Made by a program: the position numbers and the translations under genes
Part shown: in pieces, positions 1 through 7,594 of the stretch
Numbering within the stretch: the first letter of the stretch is position 1
How the letters are laid out: every line of letters begins with the position of its first letter
Notes under the pieces: model-generated
Told to the model about the DNA's origin: nothing
The model's input: only the letters and a program-made list of their open reading frames with translations
Databases searched by the model: none
Assembly (NCBI GenBank): GCA_965217205.1
Contig: OZ244254.1
Location: 2,852,001-2,916,000, forward strand
Reading direction: 5' to 3'
DNA from: Maricaulis sp947259345
GTDB taxonomy: Bacteria; Pseudomonadota; Alphaproteobacteria; Caulobacterales; Maricaulaceae
Length of the DNA stretch: 64,000 nucleotides

Positions 1-681
1 GTTTTCGCCAATCCGAAGGGAGGAACTGGCAAAACCACGTCAGCGCTCTTGCTAGCGACGGAAATTGCGGCGTCGGGGTCGCAGGCAACAGTAATCGATG
101 CCGATCCGAACATGCCAATATCAGAATGGGCAGAGCTGGGCTCCAAACCGGAAGGCGTGACGGTGATCAGAGAAACCGATGAGCGGTCCTTCATCAAGAC
201 GATCGACGAGGCAGCCGCGCGGGTTCCATTCGTCATCATCGATAATGAGGGGACGGCGTCTAGGCTAACGACTTATGCGATGAGCCGCGCCGATCTCGTT
301 ATCATTCCCATGCAAGGCAAACAGCTCGATGCAAGGAACGCAGCCAGGACAATTGAGCTGATTCAGAACGAGCAGGCCGCATTCCGCCGTGAAATACCGC
401 ATAAGGTGCTCATAACCCGCACGTCGCCAACTATCCGCCCCAAAGGCTTAAAGAATCTGCAGGCAGAACTCAAAGCGCACAGCGTGCCAATGTTCCGCAC
501 CGAGTTGCTAGAACGGGTGCCTTTCGAGGCAATCATGGCATATGGCGGCGGTCTCGATCAGTTAGATCCTGCAGATGTGGGCGGACTTGCTGCAGCGAAG
601 GCCAATGCGCTCGCATATTTGAACGAAGTGATGGAGACGCTCGAGGCCCTCCAGCAGACGAGTGCACAGGAGGTGGCGTGA
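1..681 (+). CDS. parA: ParA-family partition ATPase (5' end outside window)
   Basis: The reading frame is open from base 1 and lacks its start, so only the very N-terminus is missing. The Walker A (deviant P-loop) motif KGGTGKTT is encoded at 16-39 and is followed by DADPN (Walker A' region) and VIIDNEGT (Walker B region). This is the ParA/MinD/Soj fold that binds ATP and moves plasmid DNA by nonspecific DNA binding. The length (about 227 residues) fits the small plasmid ParA class without an N-terminal HTH. The stop overlaps the start of the next gene (TGATG at 679-683), so the two form one operon. Family assignment is strong; the role in plasmid partition is inferred from context. Confidence 0.93.
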   Translation, partial: VFANPKGGTGKTTSALLLATEIAASGSQATVIDADPNMPISEWAELGSKPEGVTVIRETDERSFIKTIDEAAARVPFVIIDNEGTASRLTTYAMSRADLVIIPMQGKQLDARNAARTIELIQNEQAAFRREIPHKVLITRTSPTIRPKGLKNLQAELKAHSVPMFRTELLERVPFEAIMAYGGGLDQLDPADVGGLAAAKANALAYLNEVMETLEALQQTSAQEVA

Positions 682-1022
682 TGAGCGAGCGCAGATCAAT
701 GTTCTCTCAGCCCGGACAATCTGGAGATCAGGCTGCTAGCCGTCCAGACCTCAGTCGTTTTAAGCCGACGTCGATAACGGCTCCGGCGGAACCGAAAGAG
801 TTGGACCGACTGAGCGATGCTGCGGGATTCCCGAGCCGTCAGGCGAAGAGAGGCCCCGGACGCCCAAGCACCGGCCGCACAGGTCAGCTGCACCCGAAGT
901 TGCGGCCGGAGTATGTTGAGAAGATTCAGGCGCATTGCCGCGATCGCGGCCTCCAGCACGGTGTATTTATTGAGCAGCTAATCGATCTGTACGAGCGGAC
1001 CGAGGGTCCGATCCAGCTCTAA
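681..1022 (+). CDS. Small basic partition/stability partner with AT-hook
   Basis: A 113-residue protein translationally coupled to parA. The start ATG at 681 overlaps the parA stop, and AGGAGG at 669-674 has 6-nt spacing; a GTG at 678 would be only 3 nt away. The N-terminal half is low-complexity and polar. Residues 57-62 (RGPGRP) form an AT-hook-like minor-groove motif. The C-terminal 40 residues look like a short helical DNA-binding fold of ribbon-helix-helix size. Small DNA-binding proteins directly after parA usually act as the centromere-binding ParB/ParG analogue, and that role is inferred here. No motif identifies the family firmly. Confidence 0.75.
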   Translation: MSERRSMFSQPGQSGDQAASRPDLSRFKPTSITAPAEPKELDRLSDAAGFPSRQAKRGPGRPSTGRTGQLHPKLRPEYVEKIQAHCRDRGLQHGVFIEQLIDLYERTEGPIQL

Positions 1023-1028
1023 GAGAAA

Positions 1029-1058
1029 CGCCCGCTGGTGCAGGCAAACCAGCGGGCG
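1029..1058. terminator. Hairpin between convergent par genes
   Basis: A perfect 11-bp inverted repeat (CGCCCGCTGGT / ACCAGCGGGCG) with an 8-nt loop lies 6 nt after the stop of the small partner gene and before the end of the convergent ParB-like gene. It has only a weak T tract, so it may terminate from both sides or rely on stem strength. Confidence 0.7.
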
Positions 1059-1103
1059 CTTCACGGCCTGGCTCAATCGAACCGTGGCTAGGGCAGGGGG
1101 GGG

Positions 1104-3008
1104 CTATTCTTGAACCTGCGCCGTGTCAGCGAAGACGCGGCCGTAGGCACCGTCGTCCAGGAGTTGAGCCGGCATCCAGTCGCCCACATGTTTGGCGGCC
1201 AGGGCGACCAGCTCGGCCTTCTTGGCATTCTGCGGCACATCGCCGTCGGACCAACACTCGGCGAGCACATCGAGCAGCTGGGCTCGCGTCAACCGACCCA
1301 AGACCTCACCCGAAATCTCAAGCTCATCACGAACATTGTAGGCGAGGAGCTCGCGAAGCCGCTGATGGCTCTCGGAGACGCGAGATGATGCCTGCAGTGC
1401 CTGGCGGCAGTAGAGCTGCGCGGCGCAGAACGCATGAAGCGCACGGACGGAAGAGGGGGCCCACTCGGAGAGCTCGGCGACCAGGTCGGTAACGCCACGC
1501 AACTTCTCGGCCCAAGTTTCAAACCCCTCGACGATCTTGGCCTCAGCTGCCACTTCAACCCCGGTGGATCCACGGAAGTGAATGCCCGCCGCATAGATCA
1601 GGCACTTGTCGGTGTTGACGGCCCCAAAAACACTCGAGGCAAGCCAGGCAGTCGAAAGCAGGAAGGCCGTGGCTTCATCGGTCGCAATCCGCGCCTGCAT
1701 GCTCACCTGGACTGCGAGGTTGAGATCTTCGGCCAGCCCTTTGCCAAGGAGTGCGGATTTGGCCGGAGCTTGCTTATCCGGCTCCGCCCCGTCGGCGCAG
1801 GCGTCGTCGCTGACGTCATCCTCGGAGCGGACCAGTCCGCGAGTGATGAACGGGCTGGTGCCATGAAGCGTTACCACCACGCCAGCGTTCGCCATCTGAT
1901 CGTCCGTGTAGACGGGGGCCTGGATATCACCAATTTCTTGGCGAACACGCGCCTCGCTGTCCGCGAGGGTCTCCAGCTCGTCAAGCTCTTCGTCGTTATA
2001 GACAACGCTCTCTTCGCTGCCCTCGCACCGCTGATCGGCAATTTCCGCGATCTCGTCCTGGCGCTCCAGGAGGCTCTGGAGTTCAGCCTGCAGCTCCGCC
2101 ACGCGAGCCGAGGCCGACTCCGTGAGGGTAGGGGACTGCGGGTAGATCCGCTTGAGCGAGCTGGTGAACTGGTAGGCATTGTCGAGATGAACTTCGACCC
2201 ACTTCCAGCCCTCTTCGGCCACCTGGGCTGCGAGCTCATCGAGCTTGTCAGAAGCCAGCTGGCGAACGAGACCCGGATCGCAACACACCGAGGCATCTTC
2301 GTCGAAGAGGTCTTCTCGCACGGCGCCGCCGGCTTCACGATAGGCATCGAGGCCGATGAACTGGACGATCTGGGACGTTACCGGCATGTCCGTTTCGGCC
2401 AGCAGGCGACGGATTTCCCGCGGACCGGTGTAGGACATCACCGAGTTGAACACGCGAAGCTGGACAGCCTGGTCCGGCTCGAACGTGTACGCCTGGAGCT
2501 TGGGCAGATCGATACGGTCATCTTCGAAAGCGGCGATGATCTCCGGATGGACGCCAGCCAGAGCCAGGCGCTGGGCGGCGACGCGCTCAGTAATGCCGAA
2601 GCGATTGGCGATTTCCGTGTTCGTGACACCTTCAGCGGCGAGGATCCCGAAGGCTTTGCATTCTTCGATCGGTGAGAAGTTCTCGCGCTCGTTCGACATG
2701 ATGGACGTCTCGATCTGAGAGATGCGGTCGTCATCATCCATGAGCACGGGGATGCCGGCCGACAGGGACTCCGGCAGACGGCCCTGATCCTTCAGCAGTT
2801 GCAGCGCAGTCAGACGGCGTCCGCCATCGTGGATGCCGACCTTACGCTTGGATGCGCGAGCACCCTTCAGCGGCTCGATCAGCCGCCCTTTTGCAGCAAT
2901 CTGGTCGGCCAACCGCGCAATGCCGGCGGGGTCGTAGGCCTTGGAACGGACGTTGGTTTCCGCGATCAGAAGTTGACCGAGCGGGACGGTGGAAGGGGAA
3001 TTGGTCAT
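1104..3008 (-). CDS. Large ParB/RepB-family protein (ParB-like N-domain plus long C-terminal extension)
   Basis: A 634-residue protein. ATG at 3008 is preferred over a TTG/GTG 45 nt upstream because AGGAGG sits 8 nt before it. Residues about 5-110 carry the ParB N-domain signature (NVRS, then GLIEPL-like RLIEPLKG, HDGGRRL as the box II/arginine patch equivalent, and SNERENFSPIEE). Residues about 115-150 form the ParB HTH (TNTEIANRFGITE). The remaining 450 residues, with an acidic coiled-coil-prone stretch near 310-370, exceed a normal 300-residue ParB. Such proteins occur on alphaproteobacterial plasmids. It is transcribed convergently to parA, not in its operon, so it may be a regulator or accessory ParB rather than the cognate centromere binder. 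Confidence 0.85.
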   Translation of the reverse strand: MTNSPSTVPLGQLLIAETNVRSKAYDPAGIARLADQIAAKGRLIEPLKGARASKRKVGIHDGGRRLTALQLLKDQGRLPESLSAGIPVLMDDDDRISQIETSIMSNERENFSPIEECKAFGILAAEGVTNTEIANRFGITERVAAQRLALAGVHPEIIAAFEDDRIDLPKLQAYTFEPDQAVQLRVFNSVMSYTGPREIRRLLAETDMPVTSQIVQFIGLDAYREAGGAVREDLFDEDASVCCDPGLVRQLASDKLDELAAQVAEEGWKWVEVHLDNAYQFTSSLKRIYPQSPTLTESASARVAELQAELQSLLERQDEIAEIADQRCEGSEESVVYNDEELDELETLADSEARVRQEIGDIQAPVYTDDQMANAGVVVTLHGTSPFITRGLVRSEDDVSDDACADGAEPDKQAPAKSALLGKGLAEDLNLAVQVSMQARIATDEATAFLLSTAWLASSVFGAVNTDKCLIYAAGIHFRGSTGVEVAAEAKIVEGFETWAEKLRGVTDLVAELSEWAPSSVRALHAFCAAQLYCRQALQASSRVSESHQRLRELLAYNVRDELEISGEVLGRLTRAQLLDVLAECWSDGDVPQNAKKAELVALAAKHVGDWMPAQLLDDGAYGRVFADTAQVQE

Positions 3009-3020
3009 GTGAAGTACCTC

Positions 3021-3044
3021 CTGGCTTGCCCTATGGGCAACCAG
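3021..3044. promoter_or_regulatory. Interrupted palindrome in the parB-like 5' leader
   Basis: CTGG-c-TTGCCC-TAT-GGGCAA-CCAG lies directly upstream of the Shine-Dalgarno of the ParB-like gene. It is symmetrical enough for an operator or parS-like site, and it could equally be a terminator for the unknown gene that ends at 3081 on the same strand. The sequence alone does not decide. Confidence 0.5.
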
Positions 3045-3080
3045 CTTCACCAACCTTTTCTTTTCTCCGTGCGAGGAGCG

Positions 3081-3827
3081 CTAAATCCCGACGCGGTAGT
3101 TATCGCCTGGCTCAACGCCATATGGGTTGGGCGAGTGAATGTGGATCTGCTGCATGACGCGCTGCCAAACAGAAACAAAGCTGCCAACGGTGGTCGGGAA
3201 ATCCGCGACCGCCTCCATAAAGGCGGAACGCTCCGTGAGCTCGCGAATAGCGCGTGTCGCCGAGTTATGAATCTCGTGCAGATCATCCAGATCCATCAAG
3301 GCCTGGTTGAAGGATAGAATATTCGATCCGGATTTCGTGCCGACGATATGAAGCCCCACTTTCCTGAGCAGTTCGGCATTGCTGAGCCCAGAGAGATCCT
3401 CCACCGGCTCCCAGCTGACCCCGCCAATCAGGATATTGTACTCAAGCAGGGGATTGATCTGACGGAAGACGTCCAAGTGCGCCTCCACAGATTCATCGCT
3501 ATTCATGGCCTGAAAATAGGCTCTGTGCGCATAGGCAAGCTGGAGCGTGGAAGCATAAAGCGATCGCGTTCCGTTTTTAAGTCGGACAAGGCCGCTCGCG
3601 ACCCGATCGGAAGGCTCCAAGGCTTCGCACCGCGCATGGTCGTCCCAACTGGCGTCTAAACGTTCGACACCATCACACATAATGCGCAACGCCAGGATGC
3701 TCTTTTGCAGGGAATCGAAAGTAAAAAAGGTCCGCACAGCAGGCGCAAAAGCGGATCCATCGTCTTCCAGGGCAGGGGTGAAGTCACTCGTGAGGGAATG
3801 AAGTAAGCAATACATCGCCAGTCGCAA
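3081..3827 (-). CDS. Conserved-looking hypothetical protein
   Basis: A 248-residue soluble protein with no signal peptide or membrane segment and no family motif that I recognise. It is largely alpha-helical by composition, with an aspartate/leucine-rich central part (for example DLDDLHEI). The start is uncertain: TTG at 3827 gives the full frame, ATG at 3815 is internal, and neither has a good Shine-Dalgarno. GC content is a little lower than in the tra genes, suggesting a separately acquired gene. It reads toward the parB-like gene on the same strand with 72 bases between them. Confidence 0.6.
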   Translation of the reverse strand: MRLAMYCLLHSLTSDFTPALEDDGSAFAPAVRTFFTFDSLQKSILALRIMCDGVERLDASWDDHARCEALEPSDRVASGLVRLKNGTRSLYASTLQLAYAHRAYFQAMNSDESVEAHLDVFRQINPLLEYNILIGGVSWEPVEDLSGLSNAELLRKVGLHIVGTKSGSNILSFNQALMDLDDLHEIHNSATRAIRELTERSAFMEAVADFPTTVGSFVSVWQRVMQQIHIHSPNPYGVEPGDNYRVGI

Positions 3828-3927
3828 TCAGCGCGGCGATCAGTAAACCCCGCGGTCGGTCGTTTCACGCTGCTTCCTATTGGCAGCTACAGCAAAACTA
3901 TCAAAGTGCGAGAACAAAATCGACCGC

Positions 3928-4278
3928 TCACGCGCAGGCAGGGTCATTATCGTGTAAATCGCGCGCTCGAACTTTGGCTGCGTCTTCTATCGCAACTTTG
4001 ATCTGATGGTCGGTGAGGGCCAACGATCCGGGCAGGGCGAGATAGTAGGGAGGCATGTTCAGCGCAGTAGCGATCTCGACCATCTGTTTTGTGCGCATGC
4101 CTCGATCACCGGCACGCAGTCGATTATATGTGCGGGCGTTCACCGGCAGGAGCGCCGCTCGCTGCTTGGATGATAAGCCATGATGGGAGACCCAAACATC
4201 GACGAACCGGATCACCGCCCGTTGGAGAGTGTCCAGCGCCTCATGCTGCTCCCAAGTTGCGACGTCACCCATGAGCAT
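3928..4278 (-). CDS. Small HTH-type transcriptional regulator (Xre-like)
   Basis: A protein of about 116 residues. The central segment (LPVNARTYNRLRAGDRGM followed by TKQMVEIATALNMPPYYL) has the spacing of a helix-turn-helix, as in Xre/Cro-like or antitoxin-type regulators. The start is uncertain: ATG at 4278, ATG at 4272 and GTG at 4356 are all in frame and none has a strong ribosome-binding site. It is divergent from the pilin operon across a region with three palindrome-associated repeats. It is therefore a reasonable candidate for the regulator of transfer; that role is inference. Confidence 0.65.
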   Translation of the reverse strand: MLMGDVATWEQHEALDTLQRAVIRFVDVWVSHHGLSSKQRAALLPVNARTYNRLRAGDRGMRTKQMVEIATALNMPPYYLALPGSLALTDHQIKVAIEDAAKVRARDLHDNDPACA

Positions 4279-4565
4279 CCCATCTGTTAATCGGCCAAAC
4301 TCAAGCAGGGAAGGGCACGCGAAACAACTCCCCCCCTGGCAGCTTCGCGACACCACGACATGCCGTCTGACGCGAAAGCGGGGCCCGGATGCAACTTACA
4401 GAGGAAATCCGGGGAATATTATCGATTTGAAACACAAACCAAGTGTAAAAGCTCGCCCGATCTACGTCGCATAATAACTCTTACATGCATAATGATATTC
4501 AACTGAAAACAATCTGTCTACAAAAGCACGAATACTGCTGGTATGTTTAAACGCCGATATTTGGC

Positions 4566-4738
4566 GACCGAGGAATAATCGGTCGGCAAGCGCGAGGACC
4601 AAAATGGGTCCGCGAATACCCCAGAAAAAAAAATGAGGTCCAAAATGGACCCCGCAACCAGTCTCAAAGCGCAACAAAAGGACGGTCCCACAGGGAATAC
4701 GCACCGACCCCGGTTTCGCGGGCCTACCCAAAATGGAC
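4566..4738. promoter_or_regulatory. tra control region with three CCAAAATGG sites
   Basis: The 608 bases from 4279 to 4886 hold no convincing gene. They contain GACCGA-N7-TCGGTC (4566-4584), GGACC-aaaatg-GGTCC (4596-4611), GGTCC-aaaat-GGACC (4637-4651) and a third CCAAAATGGAC (4728-4738). The shared core starts at 4599, 4640 and 4728, so the sites are 41 and 88 bp apart, close to 4 and 8 helical turns. Position upstream of traA and beside an HTH gene suggests operators for the transfer promoter; an oriT or accessory-protein site is the alternative. No -35/-10 pair could be assigned with confidence. Confidence 0.6.
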
Positions 4739-4886
4739 TTCCGAACATCGGAAAACAATAAAGCGTGTACCCGAAACAGTCCCCACTTTAAGGTTGCTCA
4801 AAAGTTTACCGTTCCTTCATCATTGCCTAGCGCGCACCGCCATCGGGGGGGTGGCGCTGTTTCAAGGCATTGGAAAGGAACTCCTC

Positions 4887-5216
4887 GTGAAAGCTCTGAA
4901 AATCCGCGGCATGATTCCCGCCGCCAACCTTCCGAAAGTTACCGCCGCCACCGCTGCGATGGCCGGCATCATCGCCGTGGCTTCCGCTGGCGCCCTGGCC
5001 GGCACGGACACCACCTTCGGCTCCATCGCCACCAGCCTGACGGGTTGGCTGGAAGGCTCCCTGGGCACGACCCTGGCTGTGATCTCTCTGATCTTCGGCG
5101 TCGGCTCCGCTGTGATCAACTTCAACTGGAAAGTGCTCGCCGCCTCCGTCGGCGTCGCGCTGGCCGCGACGACCGGTCCGGGCATCGTTTCCGGCATGGT
5201 TTCGGCGATCGTCTAA
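4887..5216 (+). CDS. traA: F-type conjugative pilin precursor TraA
   Basis: A 109-residue prepilin. I start it at GTG 4887 because AAGGAA lies 6 nt upstream; the longer frame from 4794 adds an unlikely N-terminus. A basic N-terminus and hydrophobic leader end in ...GALA, after which cleavage would leave GTDTT... as a mature pilin of about 71 residues, matching F pilin (70). The mature part has two hydrophobic helices (around LGTTLAVISLIFG and VLAASVGVALAA) joined by a short basic loop NFNWK, the expected pilin topology. It is the first gene of the tra operon, separated from traL by a 131-nt leader containing a hairpin, which fits high pilin expression. Confidence 0.9.
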   Translation: MKALKIRGMIPAANLPKVTAATAAMAGIIAVASAGALAGTDTTFGSIATSLTGWLEGSLGTTLAVISLIFGVGSAVINFNWKVLAASVGVALAATTGPGIVSGMVSAIV

Positions 5217-5303
5217 CGGCGAGCGCCCGATCTCCCCTGTGGGTCCAATGGCGGGTTCGGCCCACACCGCATCGAACAGCATACCCCGACGTTCGGTGAC
5301 GGC

Positions 5304-5325
5304 GCTCCGGTCTGTAGCCCGGAGC
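5304..5325 (+). terminator. Hairpin between traA and traL
   Basis: GCTCCGG-N8-CCGGAGC forms a perfect 7-bp stem 23 nt before traL. It has no T run. It is more likely a partial terminator or mRNA-processing/stability element that raises pilin mRNA over the downstream genes than a full stop. Confidence 0.55.
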
Positions 5326-5347
5326 AAGAAATTCACCAGGAGGCATT

Positions 5348-5632
5348 ATGAGCGGCATCCAGATCCCACAGCACCTCGACGAACCAGGGCGCGTCCTTTG
5401 GATGACCCCGGACGAGGCCGTGCTCACCACGTTGGCAGTCTTGGGCTGCTTCATGATGGGGTGGTATGTGCAGGGTTTGGTTGCCGCCTTTTTTCTTCAT
5501 CAGGGAATGACCAAGGCCAAGGCGGGCCTTTCGCTCCAGAGCGTGCTGGCGAGAGTATACTGGTGGCTTCCACCGCAACTGCTCGGCATGAAGCGCTCAC
5601 CTGACGCGGTCATCCGCGAATATCAGGGGTAG
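5348..5632 (+). CDS. traL: TraL-family pilus assembly protein
   Basis: 94 residues with a perfect AGGAGG 5 nt before ATG. The N-terminal IPQHLDEPGRVLW is the typical TraL opening, followed by two hydrophobic segments (about 24-52). The C-terminal portion near PPQLLGMKRSPD matches the conserved TraL end. TraL is a small inner-membrane protein of the F-type type IV secretion system, the VirB3 counterpart, needed for pilus assembly. Position directly after traA and before traE is the canonical order. Confidence 0.9.
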   Translation: MSGIQIPQHLDEPGRVLWMTPDEAVLTTLAVLGCFMMGWYVQGLVAAFFLHQGMTKAKAGLSLQSVLARVYWWLPPQLLGMKRSPDAVIREYQG

Positions 5633-5637
5633 CCACG

Positions 5638-6222
5638 ATGACCCCGGAAACAGCAACCACCAAAGTGCGCTCTATCAGTCGGATCACCGTGCTGTTGGCA
5701 GGCGTCGCCTGCGCCCTGGCGCTGTCGAATGTGATTATGGCCACGCTGGTTATGCGCCAAAGAACCGAGGCGGTCCTGGTGCCAACAATGACCAGCGATA
5801 TGTCGCTCATGTCGGGCGCGCCCAGTGGGCCGTATATGGAAATGCTGACGCGCGATGTCGCCTCGCTGTTCCTCAACCGGCACCCGAACAACACGGATTA
5901 CTTTCAGGAAAACGTTCTCAGGATCGTAGACTCGTCGGTTTACGCTGAGATGGAGCAAGAGCTGCGGGCAATGCGCGAGGAGCGCATTCACACGCGCACC
6001 TCCACCGTCTTCCACCCCATCGAGATCTTCACAGACCCGACCGAGGGGTACTCGGAAATCACAGGCGTCCTGCAGACACGGGTTGGTGATCAGCAGGTCG
6101 CTGAGGACACGCGCACGTACGCCGCGCGCTGGAACATTGAAGGCCTGAGTGTCCGCCTGCTCGATTTCGCTGAAATCGACCGGGACGATAGCCGGGCCCG
6201 AGAGCACCGGATCAGGAGCTAG
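5638..6222 (+). CDS. traE: TraE-family pilus assembly protein (VirB5/VirB8-like position)
   Basis: 194 residues with a single N-terminal membrane anchor (about 18-38) and a periplasmic domain. Features typical of TraE are the post-membrane segment with LFLNRHP-N and the ENVLRIVDSS stretch, then a beta-rich part ending in LLDFAEID. It acts at the inner membrane in pilus assembly. The gene starts 5 nt after traL, so it is in the same operon. Length matches F TraE (188). Confidence 0.9.
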   Translation: MTPETATTKVRSISRITVLLAGVACALALSNVIMATLVMRQRTEAVLVPTMTSDMSLMSGAPSGPYMEMLTRDVASLFLNRHPNNTDYFQENVLRIVDSSVYAEMEQELRAMREERIHTRTSTVFHPIEIFTDPTEGYSEITGVLQTRVGDQQVAEDTRTYAARWNIEGLSVRLLDFAEIDRDDSRAREHRIRS

Positions 6223-6224
6223 GC

Positions 6225-6608
6225 ATGCAGATTGTGGCTAACGATATCAACGTCGAAGTTGAGCGCGCTCAAGCGCAGGCGCTCGCAACCGGCGCGACCG
6301 GTATGATCGGTCATGTGGTTTTTGGAGGCGCGCCGCTGGCCGCGCTACATCGATCCTTTCCCGGCACGGTGCTGCCGGCGTTCTCGGCCGAGCTGGCTAA
6401 GCAAAGGGACAACCGCCCGGATCGCACATTTTACATTCTGAATATGGCCTACACGCAGTCGGATGATGAGCTCATCCTGACCGTTACGGCCGCGGCCGGG
6501 CAGGCCGGCAGCCACCTTCAGGTAACCGTCGAGTATTGGACGCGTTGGGAGATCAGCAGCGGTCAGCCGATCCTGGTTCGTTTCAGCTCCACACAAGGTG
6601 GGGCGTGA
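6225..6608 (+). CDS. Unknown protein between traE and traK
   Basis: 127 residues starting 2 nt after the traE stop, with AGGAG about 9 nt before ATG. No signal peptide is obvious. A central glycine-rich hydrophobic stretch is followed by an alternating pattern (TFYILNMAYTQ, LILTVTAAAG, LQVTVEYWT) that looks like a small beta domain. Canonical F has nothing between traE and traK, so this is a lineage-specific addition to the operon. I do not recognise the family; a periplasmic or pilus-assembly accessory role is only inferred from position. Confidence 0.7.
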   Translation: MQIVANDINVEVERAQAQALATGATGMIGHVVFGGAPLAALHRSFPGTVLPAFSAELAKQRDNRPDRTFYILNMAYTQSDDELILTVTAAAGQAGSHLQVTVEYWTRWEISSGQPILVRFSSTQGGA

Positions 6609-6609
6609 C

Positions 6610-6753
6610 ATGAACATGACCAGTTTTTGGCTTGGCACGATGATTGGGCTCTTGGCGACCCTGACATTCGCGACTGCCGCCGCTCAGTTGTTTGATCGCC
6701 CCGCTGCGCATGCAGCCAACCAAGTCCAATGGGAGGCGCGCCATGACGGTTGA
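6610..6753 (+). CDS. Small 47-residue membrane or exported protein
   Basis: ATG at 6610 opens a 47-residue frame with a hydrophobic segment (LGTMIGLLATLTFATAAA) after a short N-terminus, then a short polar tail ending in EARHDG. A purine-rich GGTGGGG precedes the start. It follows the previous gene by 1 nt and overlaps traK by 11 nt, the tight coupling seen throughout this operon, which argues that it is translated. It may be a single-pass inner-membrane peptide or a short exported one. No family recognised. Confidence 0.5.
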   Translation: MNMTSFWLGTMIGLLATLTFATAAAQLFDRPAAHAANQVQWEARHDG

Positions 6754-7594
6754 TGGAAGAAGCTTTCTTCGCGGCGCCTTGTTTGGATCGGTTGCTGCAA
6801 TCGTAGCGCTCGGCCTGGGAGCCAAAGCGTTTGCCCAGACCGACCTTCAACAGGACCCCGCACTACACGCCCGCAACGATGTATCGGAGCAGGCGACAGT
6901 GCTCGGAGGCGACTGGGGAACGCTGCATGTAGAAGCCCGCGATGGGCAACGCATCCCAGCCTCGCTGTCGTTGAGTGAAGTGACGCGAATTGCGTTTGAG
7001 AATGACGCAGTTGTTGGCGTTCGATCCACGCAGAACGGTCGCCCCGGCGCGCCTCTGATCGAGTTCGAGCAAGACGCGACGACCGGCGACCTTTATGTCG
7101 TGGTTGCTCAAGGATCGGCCAACCAGGTGATCTCCGCCTTTGCAACAACGCGAGCGGGCCGGACCTATCACTTCCTCTTCACGATCCGCGAACAGCCAGC
7201 AACGCAGGTATTCGTTCGCGGAAGCGGACAAGGCAGCGGCGCCGTCAATATTCAAGGCGCGGGCCGCGCGGAGCCGCGCACGGCCGCGATCCTGGCTTTC
7301 GCTCATCAGGCCATGAACTCGATCGAGCTGGATACCGAAACAGACCGGATCGACACGGTCTCGATCGCACGCAGCGTCGATCTCGTTGATATCGGGGGCT
7401 TGGAAGCCAGCGATATGAGCGCCCGCATATTCGAGCTCCGCAACGCCTCCGATCAGCCGGTGATGGTGATCCACGATGCCTTTATGGCGCCGGGAGTGAT
7501 CGCGGTCGTGTCCTTGCTCGACCAAGTGCCGGCCGGCTCTACGGCGCGTATCGCCGTGCTCTCATCCGGGGAGGCAGGTCATGGCGGACGCTAA
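6743..7594 (+). CDS. traK: TraK, secretin-like outer-membrane core protein
   Basis: 283 residues from ATG 6743 (GGGAGG about 6 nt upstream); an in-frame TTG at 6692 lies further upstream without support. A signal peptide of about 31 residues ends at AKAFAQ. The rest is a beta-rich periplasmic protein with the TraK pattern of a VirB9-like N-domain (IPASLSLSEVTRIAF) and a C-terminal part containing FELRNASDQPVMV. TraK forms the outer-membrane ring of the transfer channel with TraB and TraV. It overlaps traB by 14 nt. Confidence 0.88.
   Translation: MTVDGRSFLRGALFGSVAAIVALGLGAKAFAQTDLQQDPALHARNDVSEQATVLGGDWGTLHVEARDGQRIPASLSLSEVTRIAFENDAVVGVRSTQNGRPGAPLIEFEQDATTGDLYVVVAQGSANQVISAFATTRAGRTYHFLFTIREQPATQVFVRGSGQGSGAVNIQGAGRAEPRTAAILAFAHQAMNSIELDTETDRIDTVSIARSVDLVDIGGLEASDMSARIFELRNASDQPVMVIHDAFMAPGVIAVVSLLDQVPAGSTARIAVLSSGEAGHGGR

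Noticed and set aside
1434..2675. 413-codon open frame on the plus strand opposite the ParB-like gene
   Set aside because: It mirrors the coding strand's codon pattern, has no ribosome-binding site and no recognisable domain. The opposite frame has clear ParB motifs.
4462..4758. 98-codon minus-strand frame in the tra control region
   Set aside because: No ribosome-binding site; it runs across the palindromic sites and its composition is phenylalanine-rich and unnatural.
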